The notes under the pieces: generated by a model | Seen by the model: only the letters and a program-made list of their open reading frames with translations | Databases searched by the model: none | Told to the model about the DNA's origin: nothing | Source of the DNA: Acetivibrio clariflavus DSM 19732 | GTDB lineage: Bacteria > Bacillota > Clostridia > Acetivibrionales > Acetivibrionaceae | Reading direction: 5' to 3' | Assembly (NCBI RefSeq): GCF_000237085.1 | Contig: NC_016627.1 | Span: 1,178,001 to 1,242,000 of the forward strand | Length of the DNA stretch: 64,000 nt | Made by a program: the position numbers and the translations under genes | Shown: in pieces, positions 28,782 to 38,345 of the stretch | Layout: each line of letters begins with the position of its first letter | Numbering within the stretch: the stretch's first letter is position 1

Positions 28782-29483
28782 ATGAGAGAGTCAAAAGCTT
28801 CCAAAATTGTATCGGGGATTGTTTTTATTTCTCTGGTTTTGTCCGTTATATATATCATTGTGAGGATAATAATGGTATCTACCGGTATAAAAGATAAAGG
28901 AGACCGGCCAGAAAGTGAATATGTTTTGATGCTTCTGCAATGCACATTAGGTATTATTATGATGCTATTACCGGGATTTATTTCTAAAAAGCTCAGCATA
29001 CAAATTCCAAGTCAAATGTACATTACTTTTGTTATCTTTTTATACTGTGCCATATATCTTGGAGAAGTACGGAGCTTTTACTATCAGTTCAGGCATTGGG
29101 ACACAATACTTCATGCTGTTAGCGGTTTTATGCTTGGGGCATTGGGATTTTCCTTTGTTGTGCTGTTGAATGATACCGAAAAGGTTCCTGTAAATCTAAG
29201 TCCTGTGTTTGTATCATTGTTTGCATTTTGCTTTTCTATTATGCTTGGCGTTATGTGGGAGTTCTACGAATTTACTTTTGATGGTCTGTTGGGACTTAAC
29301 ATGCAAAAATTCGCACTGGAAGACGGGACGCTGCTTGTTGGCCGTGAAGCATTGTCCGATACAATTAAGGATTTATTTGTAGATACAATAGGTGCACTGA
29401 TAATTTCAATCATTGGTTATATTTCAATCAAGTATAAAAAGGGTTGGATAGAAAGGCTGCTTATTAAAAGGGACGATGATTAG
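28782..29483 (+). CDS. YjdF/DUF2238-like membrane protein
   Basis: A 233-residue protein with about six helices. RHWDTILHAVSGFMLGALGF (residues about 105-124) and MWEFYEFTFD (about 160) hold the His, Asp and Glu residues typical of DUF2238/YjdF proteins. The function of the family is unknown; the conserved polar residues in the membrane suggest ion or small-molecule handling. It is 254 bases after the MoxR cluster and may be transcribed separately. The ribosome site AAGGTG is 12 bases before the ATG, somewhat far. Confidence 0.65.
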   Translation: MRESKASKIVSGIVFISLVLSVIYIIVRIIMVSTGIKDKGDRPESEYVLMLLQCTLGIIMMLLPGFISKKLSIQIPSQMYITFVIFLYCAIYLGEVRSFYYQFRHWDTILHAVSGFMLGALGFSFVVLLNDTEKVPVNLSPVFVSLFAFCFSIMLGVMWEFYEFTFDGLLGLNMQKFALEDGTLLVGREALSDTIKDLFVDTIGALIISIIGYISIKYKKGWIERLLIKRDDD

Positions 29484-29514
29484 GCAAATTCTGGTTCGAT
29501 AAAAACAGAAGTAA

Positions 29515-29540
29515 AAGGTAGGCAGAGTGCCTACCTTATC
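29515..29540. terminator. Hairpin between convergent genes
   Basis: AAGGTAGGCA (29515-29524), loop GAG, and TGCCTACCTT (29528-29537) form a perfect 10-bp stem. On the minus strand it is followed by a short T run (TTTTAC), so it may serve the HTH-desulfoferrodoxin gene better than the plus-strand gene. Confidence 0.6.
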
Positions 29541-29618
29541 ACATAGTGCTGTTTGTCTTAAAAATATAAAAATAAGGTATTTTTATAAAATGTATTCATG
29601 GATAAAATTAAACATTTC

Positions 29619-30203
29619 CTATATAAGTTGATAGGATAAGCCGTGCTTGGTGCAATAGATATAAAGAATACCATGGCCAAACTTCTGGAAATATAATTGA
29701 ACTGGCCATTCAGGATACTGTTTTGCCATTAGCAATTTATCACCGGTTACATATGCTACAAAGGAAATATAGTGATCCTTTGTCATAGGGTGATTGGTTG
29801 TGATAAACCATTCATATTCACTGTTTTCCACACTAAGGGCATGATTTTCGTCAACTTTTACAGGTTCTAATTCTTCAAGTTTTCTTCCGCAGCATGAGAT
29901 AGAAGCAGTACCTGTGCTGGTAATAATGTTAATGCATTCGGGACATACATAAAATTTTAGATTTTTCATGTTACCTCCAAATTGCTCATTGGGGTTTAAT
30001 TCACCCAAAAGTATTTTTTCAATATTTACACCCAAAAGGGATGACAATTCCGGTAATAGCGATACGTCAGGGCAGCCAAGTCCGCGTTCCCATTTGCTTA
30101 TAGTTTTATCACTGATGTTCATTATGTTAGCCATTTGTTTTTGTGTCATACCTTTTTCTTTACGCAGATTGTATATCAAATTTCCTACTTTGCTCAGGTC
30201 CAT
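29619..30203 (-). CDS. XRE-type HTH regulator fused to a complete desulfoferrodoxin module
   Basis: A 194-residue fusion. Residues 5-65 are an XRE/Cro helix-turn-helix (MTQKQMANIMNISDKTISKW). Residues 84-110 form a desulforedoxin-type iron knuckle with Cys87, Cys90, Cys104 and Cys105. Residues 118-190 match superoxide reductase centre II: His121, His138, His144, Cys184 and His187 match the four-His-one-Cys ligand set, within NHPMTKDHYI and CTKHG. The Lys of the enzyme's Glu-Lys-His active-site loop is Asn120 here. I infer a redox- or superoxide-sensing repressor. GGAGGAG precedes the ATG. The divergent MATE gene is a candidate target. Confidence 0.85.
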   Translation of the reverse strand: MDLSKVGNLIYNLRKEKGMTQKQMANIMNISDKTISKWERGLGCPDVSLLPELSSLLGVNIEKILLGELNPNEQFGGNMKNLKFYVCPECINIITSTGTASISCCGRKLEELEPVKVDENHALSVENSEYEWFITTNHPMTKDHYISFVAYVTGDKLLMAKQYPEWPVQLYFQKFGHGILYIYCTKHGLSYQLI

Positions 30204-30537
30204 AGTATCTCCTCCATAAATTTAGTATATCCTATTGCGGAAATATATCAATAAACGCTTCGTAGAGTCCAAAATCTGACTGTATATTTGATGTGCATTA
30301 ATGTATTAAATCTTTTGAGACAGCGGAGAAAAAAGCAAGATTCATTAAATTTTTAAAGCCGATATATGTTGCGGGATATTTATGTTTGTGTTAAGATGCT
30401 GTTTATATGCAATATTGTAAATTGTAAGGTATTATTTACCTAGTTTTTGCTTTATCTTCTGCAATAAACTATTTGAAGCAATTAATTAACAATAGTATAA
30501 TAAATTAAATTGCTATTGCATATGAAAGAAGGTATAG
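30204..30537 (+). other. Intergenic region between divergent regulator and MATE genes
   Basis: A 334-base region containing the MATE promoter at 30473-30501. No obvious palindromic operator was recognised by eye, though this is where a target site for the divergent regulator would be expected. Confidence 0.5.
30473..30501 (+). promoter_or_regulatory. Sigma-A-like promoter of MATE gene
   Basis: TTGAAG (30473-30478) and TATAAT (30496-30501) are separated by 17 bases and lie about 40 bases before the start codon. Confidence 0.7.
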
Positions 30538-31908
30538 TTGGTGTCCAAAGAATTGAATGCTATGAGGCGTGAGGCCATATCTATTACATGGCCTGCTTTT
30601 GTAGAATTGGTAATGTCTACCTTGTTTGGCATGGTGGACATGATTATGGTTGGAAAGCTCAGTTCAGCTGCAATAGCAGCTGTTGGACTTACAAATCAGC
30701 CCTTTATGCTTTTGCTGGCAATTTTTTCGGCTGTGAATGTCGGCACAAGTACGCTTGTTGCCTGGAATATAGGTGCTGGAAATAAGGAGAAGGCCAAATT
30801 TATTACCAGGCAGATTGTTGTAATGAATGCTATTCTTGGTATAATCATGAGTACCATAGGTATAGTTTTTTCACATCAGATAGTTGTGTTTATGGGAGCT
30901 GAGGCAGATACTATAAGAGATGCAACAATATATTTCCAGATTGTTTCTGCAGGATTGGTATTTCAAGCGATTAATTTGGGAATTACGGCAGCATTGAGAG
31001 GTGCCGGAGAAACTAAAATTCCTATGTTCTACAATATCGGAAGTAACCTTCTAAATGTACTTGGCAATTATATGCTTATTTACGGAAAATTAGGGATGCC
31101 CAAAATGGGGGTTGCCGGTGCTGCACTTTCAACGACAATATCCAGATGGGTTGCGTGCTTTTTTGGGTTGGGAATAATATACTTTTCGAATCTTTCGGTT
31201 ATTTCAATTGATCTTAAAGACCGATTTAGATTTGACACCGATATAATGAAAAAAGTGTTTTCTATTGGCTTGCCTTCTGCATTGGAACAGTTTGTTCTGC
31301 AGAGCGGATTAATGTTATTTGCACGTACCGTTTCTAGTTTGGGTACAATTAAGTTTGCTGCACACCAGATAGGCTTAAATATTTGTGGCTTGACTTTTTC
31401 GCCAAGCATGGCTTTTGGAGTTGCTGCCACGACTTTGGTCGGACAGAGCCTTGGGGCTAAAGATGAGGAAAAAGCAAAAAAATATGCCGATATGATACAC
31501 CATATGGCTGTACTGGTTGCCTGTATAATGGGGGCAGTATTTATTCTGTTTTCCTACCAGCTTGCCTGTTTGTATACTGATGATGCTACTGTAGCTGCTG
31601 CAGCATCTATTATACTTAAGATAATGGCACTGGCACAACCGGGACAGTCGACACAGCTTTCGGTTGCAGGGGTTTTGAGGGGAGCGGGAGATACTTTGTA
31701 TCCTTTATATGCGTCCATATTTGGGATATGGATTTTCAGAGTGTTTGTTGCCTATGTGTTTGTAAGTGTATTTCACTGGGGGCTTATAGGAGCATGGGTG
31801 GCTTTAGTGTTCGATCAATATACGAGGGCTGCCGTTGTATATTTCAGATATCGTTCCGGAAAGTGGAAGTATGCCAAAATATGTACTGCTGATGCTGTTG
31901 AGATGTAG
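30538..31908 (+). CDS. MATE family efflux transporter
   Basis: A 456-residue, 12-helix transporter of the MATE (multidrug and toxin extrusion) family. Typical features are MRREAISITWPAFVELVMSTL at the start, GMVDMIMVGKL near residue 27, and the internal duplication with RGAGDTLYP near 382. It exports cationic or toxic compounds using a Na+ or H+ gradient. The start is TTG at 30538 or GTG at 30541 behind AGAAGG. It has its own promoter and terminator and is divergent from the desulfoferrodoxin-type regulator. Confidence 0.92.
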   Translation: MVSKELNAMRREAISITWPAFVELVMSTLFGMVDMIMVGKLSSAAIAAVGLTNQPFMLLLAIFSAVNVGTSTLVAWNIGAGNKEKAKFITRQIVVMNAILGIIMSTIGIVFSHQIVVFMGAEADTIRDATIYFQIVSAGLVFQAINLGITAALRGAGETKIPMFYNIGSNLLNVLGNYMLIYGKLGMPKMGVAGAALSTTISRWVACFFGLGIIYFSNLSVISIDLKDRFRFDTDIMKKVFSIGLPSALEQFVLQSGLMLFARTVSSLGTIKFAAHQIGLNICGLTFSPSMAFGVAATTLVGQSLGAKDEEKAKKYADMIHHMAVLVACIMGAVFILFSYQLACLYTDDATVAAAASIILKIMALAQPGQSTQLSVAGVLRGAGDTLYPLYASIFGIWIFRVFVAYVFVSVFHWGLIGAWVALVFDQYTRAAVVYFRYRSGKWKYAKICTADAVEM

Positions 31909-31924
31909 AGTCTGTTATTGAATG

Positions 31925-31984
31925 AGAAACTTCATTATCATCTTTATTTATATAGAAACAAGGTGAAATGAAGTTTCTTTTATT
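31925..31984 (+). terminator. Terminator after MATE gene
   Basis: AGAAACTTCATT (31925-31936) pairs with AATGAAGTTTCT (31967-31978), followed by TTTTATT. The loop is long at 30 bases. Confidence 0.65.
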
Positions 31985-32011
31985 GTACTGGATTTAAAAA
32001 GTTACGGATAA

Positions 32012-32764
32012 TTATCTAAGCGCTTTTAATATGCGTTCTCTATACTCAAGAAATTCATATGTTGAAAGCATTTCTCGTGTTCTTGGCCTTCCAAAATTTA
32101 TATCCACTGTGGTTACAACAGAAGCTGGCCTGTCGGACAGTACGTAGACTCTGTCCGATAGAAAAACTGCTTCGTCAATGTCATGAGTGACAAATATCAC
32201 ACTTTTTTTATGTTCGTTAAGTACTGTGAGCAGCCATTCCTGCATGTTCATCCTGGTTATTGCATCTAATGCACCGAAGGGTTCGTCTAAAAGCATGATA
32301 TCACTGTTCATTAAAAATGTTCTGAGAATAGCTGCCCTTTGCTTCATTCCTCCTGAAATTTCCGAAGGATAATAATTTTCAAAACCTTCCAGACCGAATT
32401 CTTTAATAAGTTTTGTAATTTCCGGGACTTTATTGTCATTGAGTCTTCCGTCTATCTCAAGGGGCAGAATTATATTCTTAAACACGGTGCGCCATGGCAT
32501 TAGCAGGTCTTTTTGGGGCATATAGCAAAATTTGGCCGAATTCGGTGCAAACTTTTGGTCCCGGACCAGAATTTCTCCTGAATAATTGTCCTCAAGGCCT
32601 GCCAAAATCCTCAGCAAAGTGCTTTTACCGCAGCCACTGGGACCAATTAGGGATATAAACTGATTTTCGTATAAAACCAGACTTATATCCTTTATCACTT
32701 TAAGTTGTTCCTTATTGTGTATAAAGGTTTTACTCAAATGTTTTATTTCAATTGCAGTATTCAT
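32012..32764 (-). CDS. thiZ: Thiamine-precursor ABC transporter, ATP-binding protein
   Basis: A 250-residue ABC ATPase. Walker A is GPSGCGKST (about 39-47), the signature is SGGMKQRAAILR, and Walker B is IMLLDEPFGALD. Its sequence class is the nitrate/sulfonate/taurine type that also includes ThiZ. It is the last gene of a four-gene minus-strand operon behind a TPP riboswitch, which points to import of the thiamine pyrimidine (HMP or a derivative). It starts nine bases after the binding-protein gene. Confidence 0.88.
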   Translation of the reverse strand: MNTAIEIKHLSKTFIHNKEQLKVIKDISLVLYENQFISLIGPSGCGKSTLLRILAGLEDNYSGEILVRDQKFAPNSAKFCYMPQKDLLMPWRTVFKNIILPLEIDGRLNDNKVPEITKLIKEFGLEGFENYYPSEISGGMKQRAAILRTFLMNSDIMLLDEPFGALDAITRMNMQEWLLTVLNEHKKSVIFVTHDIDEAVFLSDRVYVLSDRPASVVTTVDINFGRPRTREMLSTYEFLEYRERILKALR

Positions 32765-32773
32765 TAATAAATT

Positions 32774-33805
32774 TTACTCTCCTTGCAAAAATTCATTGGT
32801 AAATGCCTTATCAACATCGATAGGGGATTCTATAAATCCGTTTTCATAAAGCCAGTTCATATATCTTTCCCATACTTCTCTTTTCTGCATTCCCCAGTAA
32901 GGTGCATCATCCTGATATTTTGAGACTAAGTACTTCTGGCTTTTTATAACCAAATCCCTGTCCAGCTCTGGTGCCAGTTGCAGAAGACATTCTGCAGCTT
33001 CATCGGCATTTTCCATAGCAAATTTATAACCTTTTTTCACAGCTCTCATAAATTTCTTGACAAGTTCAGGGTTTTTTGCAATATTGTCTTCATTTGTCAC
33101 TATTACCGGAGTATAATAGTCAAAAACATCGGAAAGATCTTTAAGTGGAATATAGTTGATTTCTATGCCTTTGTTGCTTGCATTGATATAGTCCCATCCT
33201 TCGAAGATCCAGGCGAAATCAATTTGGTTTGTCTCACTGGCAGTTATAAAGTCCAGGGTACCTATTGTATGGATTTCAACTTTATCAGGATTTCCGCCGG
33301 CATCTTTTACAACTTGCTTAACCATTGCCACTTCCACATCAGAGCCCCAGCTGCCGTATTTTTTACCTTCAAAATCCTTTGGGGAAGTTATTCCCTTTGA
33401 TTTTAATGCGCCAAAGCCGGAAGTATTGTGCTGTATTATTGCAGCAATTGAGACCAGAGGCATACCTGTGGAACGTGCGAAAGTGACACCTTCCTGATAA
33501 CTTATTCCGAACTGAGCGGTATTTGTTGCTACAAGCTGATCGGCGGAAGACTCACCTGGTTGAATTATAGATACATCCAAGCCTTCCTCCTCAAAAAATC
33601 CTTTTACCTTTGCAACATAAATTCCGGTGTGATTTGTATTCGGTGTCCAGTCCAGCACAAAAGTTACCTTTTCAAGATTAGATTTACCTTTATTGGACGG
33701 ATATTTTTCCTTTGGATTTTCAATATACTTTTGTGTCATACAAGCTGAAAAAATCAAAGTGAAAGTAATCGTTATACAAAACAATATAAGAATTTTTCTT
33801 TTCAT
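32774..33805 (-). CDS. thiY: NMT1/THI5-like substrate-binding lipoprotein
   Basis: A 343-residue solute-binding protein. A lipoprotein signal ends in LIFSAC (Cys about residue 22). The mature part begins VTFVLDWTPNTNHTGIYVAK, the classic NMT1/THI5-like opening that binds pyrimidine thiamine precursors, followed by GESSADQLVA and FGISYQEG. It would deliver substrate to the permease encoded just upstream. The ATG at 33805 is preferred because GAAAGG lies at the right distance; longer in-frame starts at 33814 and 33829 would overlap that site or the permease gene. Confidence 0.9.
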   Translation of the reverse strand: MKRKILILFCITITFTLIFSACMTQKYIENPKEKYPSNKGKSNLEKVTFVLDWTPNTNHTGIYVAKVKGFFEEEGLDVSIIQPGESSADQLVATNTAQFGISYQEGVTFARSTGMPLVSIAAIIQHNTSGFGALKSKGITSPKDFEGKKYGSWGSDVEVAMVKQVVKDAGGNPDKVEIHTIGTLDFITASETNQIDFAWIFEGWDYINASNKGIEINYIPLKDLSDVFDYYTPVIVTNEDNIAKNPELVKKFMRAVKKGYKFAMENADEAAECLLQLAPELDRDLVIKSQKYLVSKYQDDAPYWGMQKREVWERYMNWLYENGFIESPIDVDKAFTNEFLQGE

Positions 33806-33810
33806 TTTAT

Positions 33811-34572
33811 TCATCCTTTCAAATTCCATTTAATTGTTTTCTTTTCAATTATGCTTATAAATGCAAATAACAAGATGCTGAAAAGAGAAATTACCGCAAT
33901 GTCTGCAAACATTGCAGCAGTTTTAAAGGATTTCATTGAACGGGTAAGAAAAATACCTAATCCGTTTTGCGCACCGGTCCACTCGGACATTACAGCACCC
34001 ATAACAGCGTAAGCTGCTGCCAGCTTAAGGCCCGAAAAAAAGTGAACTGATGCTGAAGGCAGTTTTACTTTAAAGAATATCTGCATTTTATTTGCGTTCA
34101 TGCATCTGAGCAGTTCTTCAAGCCCTCTGTCATACGAATTTAAACCTTCTGTGAGGCTCAGTGCTACCGGAAAGAAAACTACCAAAACGCATACTACCAA
34201 TTTTGAGACAATTCCTATTCCGAACCAAATGGTAATCAGTGGCGCTAAGACAATTATGGGTACTGTCTGGGAAAGAATCATAAAGGGATAAAGGGCATTG
34301 CGAATGAATTCAAAATTACTCATTATGACAGAAAGCACAACTGCCAATATTACACCCAGTATAAAACCTATAACGGTTTCGGTGATTGTGGTTACCGAGT
34401 GAAAAAGCAATAGGTCCCCGGATTTTATAAATTCATTGATTATGGCTGAAGGAGCTGGAAGTATGTATTCTTTTATATCTTTTGCTTTTACAGCCAATTC
34501 CCATGCAATAACAAAAACAAAAAAGGCAACAGACGAGTAAATGGGATTACCGGTATTTCGAAATTTTTTCAT
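33811..34572 (-). CDS. thiX: Thiamine-precursor ABC transporter permease
   Basis: A 253-residue BPD-type inner-membrane permease with six helices. The EAA-like loop that contacts the ATPase is about residues 155-175, with ELLRCMNANKMQIFFKVKLP. Neighbouring genes and the riboswitch define its role in thiamine-precursor uptake. It overlaps the upstream thiamine-binding gene by 26 bases and lies five bases before the chosen start of the binding protein. Confidence 0.88.
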   Translation of the reverse strand: MKKFRNTGNPIYSSVAFFVFVIAWELAVKAKDIKEYILPAPSAIINEFIKSGDLLLFHSVTTITETVIGFILGVILAVVLSVIMSNFEFIRNALYPFMILSQTVPIIVLAPLITIWFGIGIVSKLVVCVLVVFFPVALSLTEGLNSYDRGLEELLRCMNANKMQIFFKVKLPSASVHFFSGLKLAAAYAVMGAVMSEWTGAQNGLGIFLTRSMKSFKTAAMFADIAVISLFSILLFAFISIIEKKTIKWNLKG

Positions 34573-34834
34573 CCATTGTCACGCCTTCCTCTTTGTAATC
34601 AATTTTGACTACAGATATAACTCGACTGGCACCTTCCGAGACACATATTGTTTGCGCTTTTTTAACTATTCCCAATAGGATATCCAATTCACCTTCCATG
34701 GTGGTTTCCATTGGACCTACTTCGTATTTGACACCGCTTTTGTCTATCATTTCAATGACTTTGTCTACAACGGGATAAATTTTATCTTCCGGCACATTGG
34801 GAATAACCTGCAGTGATACATTAACTCTTGGCAT
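34547..34834 (-). CDS. MTH1187/YkoF-type thiamine-binding protein
   Basis: A 95-residue protein of the DUF77/MTH1187 family: VSLQVIPNV at the start, GPMETTMEG in the middle and SVKIDYK near the end. Members form small ferredoxin-like oligomers that bind thiamine or its precursors in the cytoplasm. It is the first gene after the TPP riboswitch and overlaps thiX, so it is co-regulated with the importer. It may act as an intracellular carrier or buffer. AAAGGAG precedes the ATG. Confidence 0.88.
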   Translation of the reverse strand: MPRVNVSLQVIPNVPEDKIYPVVDKVIEMIDKSGVKYEVGPMETTMEGELDILLGIVKKAQTICVSEGASRVISVVKIDYKEEGVTMDEKISKYR

Positions 34835-34904
34835 TGATAAATAACTCCTTTCAAAAATATCTGCATTAATCTATAAAACGGCTATATAACATAATTGTCT
34901 CAAT

Positions 34905-34932
34905 TAAAAAACCGCCCAGCATAGGCGGCAGT
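34905..34932 (-). terminator. Riboswitch expression-platform terminator
   Basis: On the minus strand, CCGCC and GGCGG form a short GC stem around TATGCTG, followed by six T. It lies between the TPP aptamer and the first gene, so TPP binding probably causes premature termination. Confidence 0.75.
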
Positions 34933-34945
34933 ATACAGTTTATTC

Positions 34946-35030
<85 letters not shown>

Positions 35031-35050
35031 AGCATTATTCAATTGAATTA

Positions 35051-35079
35051 ATGATAGCATAACATAAAATGAAATACAA
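35051..35079 (-). promoter_or_regulatory. Promoter of thiamine operon
   Basis: On the minus strand, TTGTAT (35079-35074) and TATCAT (35056-35051) are 17 bases apart, placing the start of transcription just before the riboswitch. Confidence 0.6.
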
Positions 35080-35262
35080 GGTTTTATTTAATTAAGCAAA
35101 TTTAAAGCAAATTAATTGATATACATAAAATTCCAAGAAGTGCAACAATAATTTTCTGGAAACTAATGTAATAAAAATAAATTAGGAATTGGAAATACAG
35201 TAATAAATTAACGTGACATATAAACTATTTGAAGATTTTTTGCATTTATTTATTGTATATAG

Positions 35263-35291
35263 TTGTAAACCTGAAAATAATTGTGTAATAT
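35263..35291 (+). promoter_or_regulatory. Possible promoter of SLH protein gene
   Basis: TTGTAA (35263-35268) and TAATAT (35286-35291) with 17-base spacing, about 65 bases before the ATG at 35357. Confidence 0.4.
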
Positions 35292-35356
35292 AGAATAGAA
35301 TAGTACAACATATCCAGTAATATCCACAAAATTCACTCAAGTCGGGGGGATCCAAA

Positions 35357-38191
35357 ATGCCAAGAATCAGATGCAGTAAGTATTTTTCCATTATCACAGG
35401 TTTATGTATACTTATTTTGTCGATTTATCAAAATGCAGCTCCAGTATTTGCAGAAGTTCAACCATTGACGGAAACAGTAAATTTTCCGGAAAGTATCTAT
35501 CAAAGCAATACTTATACTACTGAAATAAAAGGAATTTTCGATATCTCGGATATTTCGGTAAATACAGGGAAAGTGACTTATGAAATAACCGGAGATAAAA
35601 TAAAAATAACCGTATCCGATGGAGAACATTCAAGAATAGGGCCTCATACAAAAGATGTAACTGTAACAGAAAAAAATACTTTTAATATTTTTCCCGAATC
35701 AGTTCCGTATAATTCGGATGGTTATAGCGGTGAATTGGCGAAAACAGGGTCGGGTTACGATTCGGAAAATGACATATACTGGGCAACTTATTATGGAATT
35801 GTTACAAACCCTGAGTGTAAATTTTATAAATATAAAGTCGATTTTACATATACATTAAATGCTGCACCTCAATTATCCTTAACTTCTCCAAGTGACATAA
35901 TATACATAAGGGATAAAGTTGATATAAAGGGAATTGTAAAAGATGAAAATATAGGAGACCAATTAAATATATATTATTCTTTTGACAATTATTCCGACAG
36001 CACCAAAGGGGTAACTTATAAAACTAAACTTACGGCTGACGGAACAGAACAGAGAATAGACGGTACTATTAGCATTTCGGCTTTAAAACTTGAAGATGGA
36101 GTGCATACTCTATATATGTGGGCTGTTGACAGAAGAGGAGAAAAATCGTATCCGGCAGTAACTAAAGTCATGGTTGATACAGTTCCGCCACAAGCACCAG
36201 TTCTTGCACAGGAACCTACAACACCTACCAATAAAAGTGTAGAAGTGACAGTAACTTATCCTGATGATGCAGAGATAAAGGAAGTGAGAATTGACGGCGG
36301 AAGCTGGGTACCTTTTGACAGTGTTGCAAATGATGAAAAAATAATTATGTACGAGAATGGAACGGTGGAAGCAAGATGCAGCGATGCTGCGGGGAATGTA
36401 TCGGATGTAAGCCGTTTGGTAGTAAGCAATATAGACAGAACTGGACCGGATACTCCTATATTGGTTCCCGATATAACAGAACCTACTAATAAAACGGTTA
36501 CTGTAACAGTTTATTATGCTGAAGATTCTGTAGTGAAAGAGATTAGAATCGGAGAAAGTGATTGGAGCCTTTATGAGGGCTCTGTTACAGTGGACCGGAA
36601 TGCAAAAATTGAAGCAAGATCCATGGATGAAGCAGGGAATATATCACCTATAGGCCGACTAATAATAGAAAATATTGATGCTATTTTACCTACGGCACCT
36701 GTAATAACAGTCAGTGCTGAAAAGACCAAAGCAGAACCGATAACTGCCGTTATTACACCGGGAACAGATAATGAATCGGGAGTTGACAGAACGGAGTTTT
36801 GCCTGGAAGGTGCAACAACCAGTGATTGGCAGGAGTATTTGGATGGAAAAATTATTGAGATAAAAAACATTGGAACAACAACTATTTATGCTAGAACCAT
36901 TGACAAAGCGGGCAATGTTTCTCCAGTTACCAGCAAATCAGTTGTTATTGACAGAGACAATAATGGCGGCGGAAATAGTGGAGGAAACAGCGGAGGTAAC
37001 AACGGCGGAAGCAGTGGAGGAAACAATGGAGGAAGCAGCGGAGGTAACAGCGTCGGAAGCAGTGGCGGAAATAATAGCGGAGGAAACAACGGAAACACTG
37101 GAGGAAGCAACTCGGGAAATAGTGGAAGCAGCAATGGAGGAAACGGCAGCGGTGGTTCGAAAGTTACAGAGCCTAAGGAAAATGTACCGTCAGTTACAGC
37201 TGTAGATTTGTCAGTGTTTATTTCTTCAGACAAATCCAAATATGCAGAAGGGGATATAATTACCTTTACTATCGATTATAAAAACAAGTCAAATGTTTTG
37301 GCAACTGACATAACTATTAAGGCTGAAATTCCTGAATATACGTCTGCTGTTGATACATCTGGCGGAACTGTTAATGGAACAGAAATTGAATGGAAAATTG
37401 CTGAACTGACTGCAAATACTTCAGGCAAAATTGAATATAGAGTAAGTGTAAATAAACTTGATAAAGCTGAGGTTAGTTCTTCAAATACTGCTACAATCAG
37501 CAGTCCGAAACTAACCAATACCGAAGATGATTCCTCTAAAACTATATTTCTGTTATATTCAAATGTAGACAACTTCCACGCAAAATATATAACAGGTTAT
37601 GCCGATAATACCTTTAGACCTTCAAACAATATTACCAGGGCTGAAATGGCCGCAATAATATATAACGTGCTTGATATTGAGAAGGTAGAAACTGCAAATA
37701 AAAATTATACCGATGTAAAGAGCACCCATTGGGCATACAAATGCATAAATGCTGTTACAAATGCAGGGATGTTTGTAGGTTATAATGACGGTTCATTCCG
37801 CCCGGACAACTATATCACAAGGGCTGAATTTGCTACGGTCCTGGCTAATTATTTGGGATTTAAGAATGTTGAACATGATAAAATAAACTTTTCGGATATA
37901 AGCAAGCATTGGGCCAGGAACTTTATTGAAGAGATATATAGAGTTAAGCTTATTGAAGGATATATCGAAAATGGCGAAAGATTGTTTAAGCCGGACAGCT
38001 ATATCTCGAGAAGTGAAGCTGTTACTATCGTGAATAAGATGTTATTTAGAGGGCCTCTTGCCGGAATAGAAATGCCGTTTAAGGATGTTGGCCAAAATCA
38101 CTGGGCTTACGGTCACATACTTGAAAGTTCGGTGGATCATCATTTCAGAAGGGACGAAGATAATTCTGAAATTGCAATAGCGAAAGAGTAA
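35357..38191 (+). CDS. SLH-anchored surface protein with Ig-like repeats and Gly/Ser/Asn linker
   Basis: A 944-residue secreted protein. A signal peptide ends near VFAEV (about residue 33). Two or three bacterial Ig-like repeats with DRTGPDTPIL or DTVPPQAPVL boundaries span about 170-530. A 65-residue linker of Gly, Asn and Ser follows (536-602), then a DUF11-like domain (about 615-715). Three SLH repeats with ITRAE or ISRSE motifs and a partial fourth (about 735-930) close the protein. It is expected to be held by the S-layer/secondary wall polymer and to reach outward. No catalytic motif is seen. GGGGGGA precedes the ATG. Confidence 0.85.
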   Translation: MPRIRCSKYFSIITGLCILILSIYQNAAPVFAEVQPLTETVNFPESIYQSNTYTTEIKGIFDISDISVNTGKVTYEITGDKIKITVSDGEHSRIGPHTKDVTVTEKNTFNIFPESVPYNSDGYSGELAKTGSGYDSENDIYWATYYGIVTNPECKFYKYKVDFTYTLNAAPQLSLTSPSDIIYIRDKVDIKGIVKDENIGDQLNIYYSFDNYSDSTKGVTYKTKLTADGTEQRIDGTISISALKLEDGVHTLYMWAVDRRGEKSYPAVTKVMVDTVPPQAPVLAQEPTTPTNKSVEVTVTYPDDAEIKEVRIDGGSWVPFDSVANDEKIIMYENGTVEARCSDAAGNVSDVSRLVVSNIDRTGPDTPILVPDITEPTNKTVTVTVYYAEDSVVKEIRIGESDWSLYEGSVTVDRNAKIEARSMDEAGNISPIGRLIIENIDAILPTAPVITVSAEKTKAEPITAVITPGTDNESGVDRTEFCLEGATTSDWQEYLDGKIIEIKNIGTTTIYARTIDKAGNVSPVTSKSVVIDRDNNGGGNSGGNSGGNNGGSSGGNNGGSSGGNSVGSSGGNNSGGNNGNTGGSNSGNSGSSNGGNGSGGSKVTEPKENVPSVTAVDLSVFISSDKSKYAEGDIITFTIDYKNKSNVLATDITIKAEIPEYTSAVDTSGGTVNGTEIEWKIAELTANTSGKIEYRVSVNKLDKAEVSSSNTATISSPKLTNTEDDSSKTIFLLYSNVDNFHAKYITGYADNTFRPSNNITRAEMAAIIYNVLDIEKVETANKNYTDVKSTHWAYKCINAVTNAGMFVGYNDGSFRPDNYITRAEFATVLANYLGFKNVEHDKINFSDISKHWARNFIEEIYRVKLIEGYIENGERLFKPDSYISRSEAVTIVNKMLFRGPLAGIEMPFKDVGQNHWAYGHILESSVDHHFRRDEDNSEIAIAKE

Positions 38192-38250
38192 AAGCTGTTT
38201 ACTTTTGAACGGAAAAGGATTTTTAAAGAAATTCAGGATTAGTAATTTAA

Positions 38251-38292
38251 AAATAGCATAGTTGTTTTTGGCAGCTATGCTATTTTGTATTT
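38251..38292 (+). terminator. Terminator after SLH protein
   Basis: AAATAGCATAG (38251-38261) pairs with CTATGCTATTT (38276-38286) and is followed by a T-rich run. Confidence 0.75.
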
Positions 38293-38345
38293 ATTAAATT
38301 GCGGGTATTTTTATGAAAAGAAATTTTATTGTTTGAGCTTATAAT

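Noticed and set aside
36886-37239. Long proline/leucine-rich ORF antisense to the SLH protein
   Set aside because: It is the mirror of the Gly/Ser/Asn linker repeat of the real gene and has no ribosome site.
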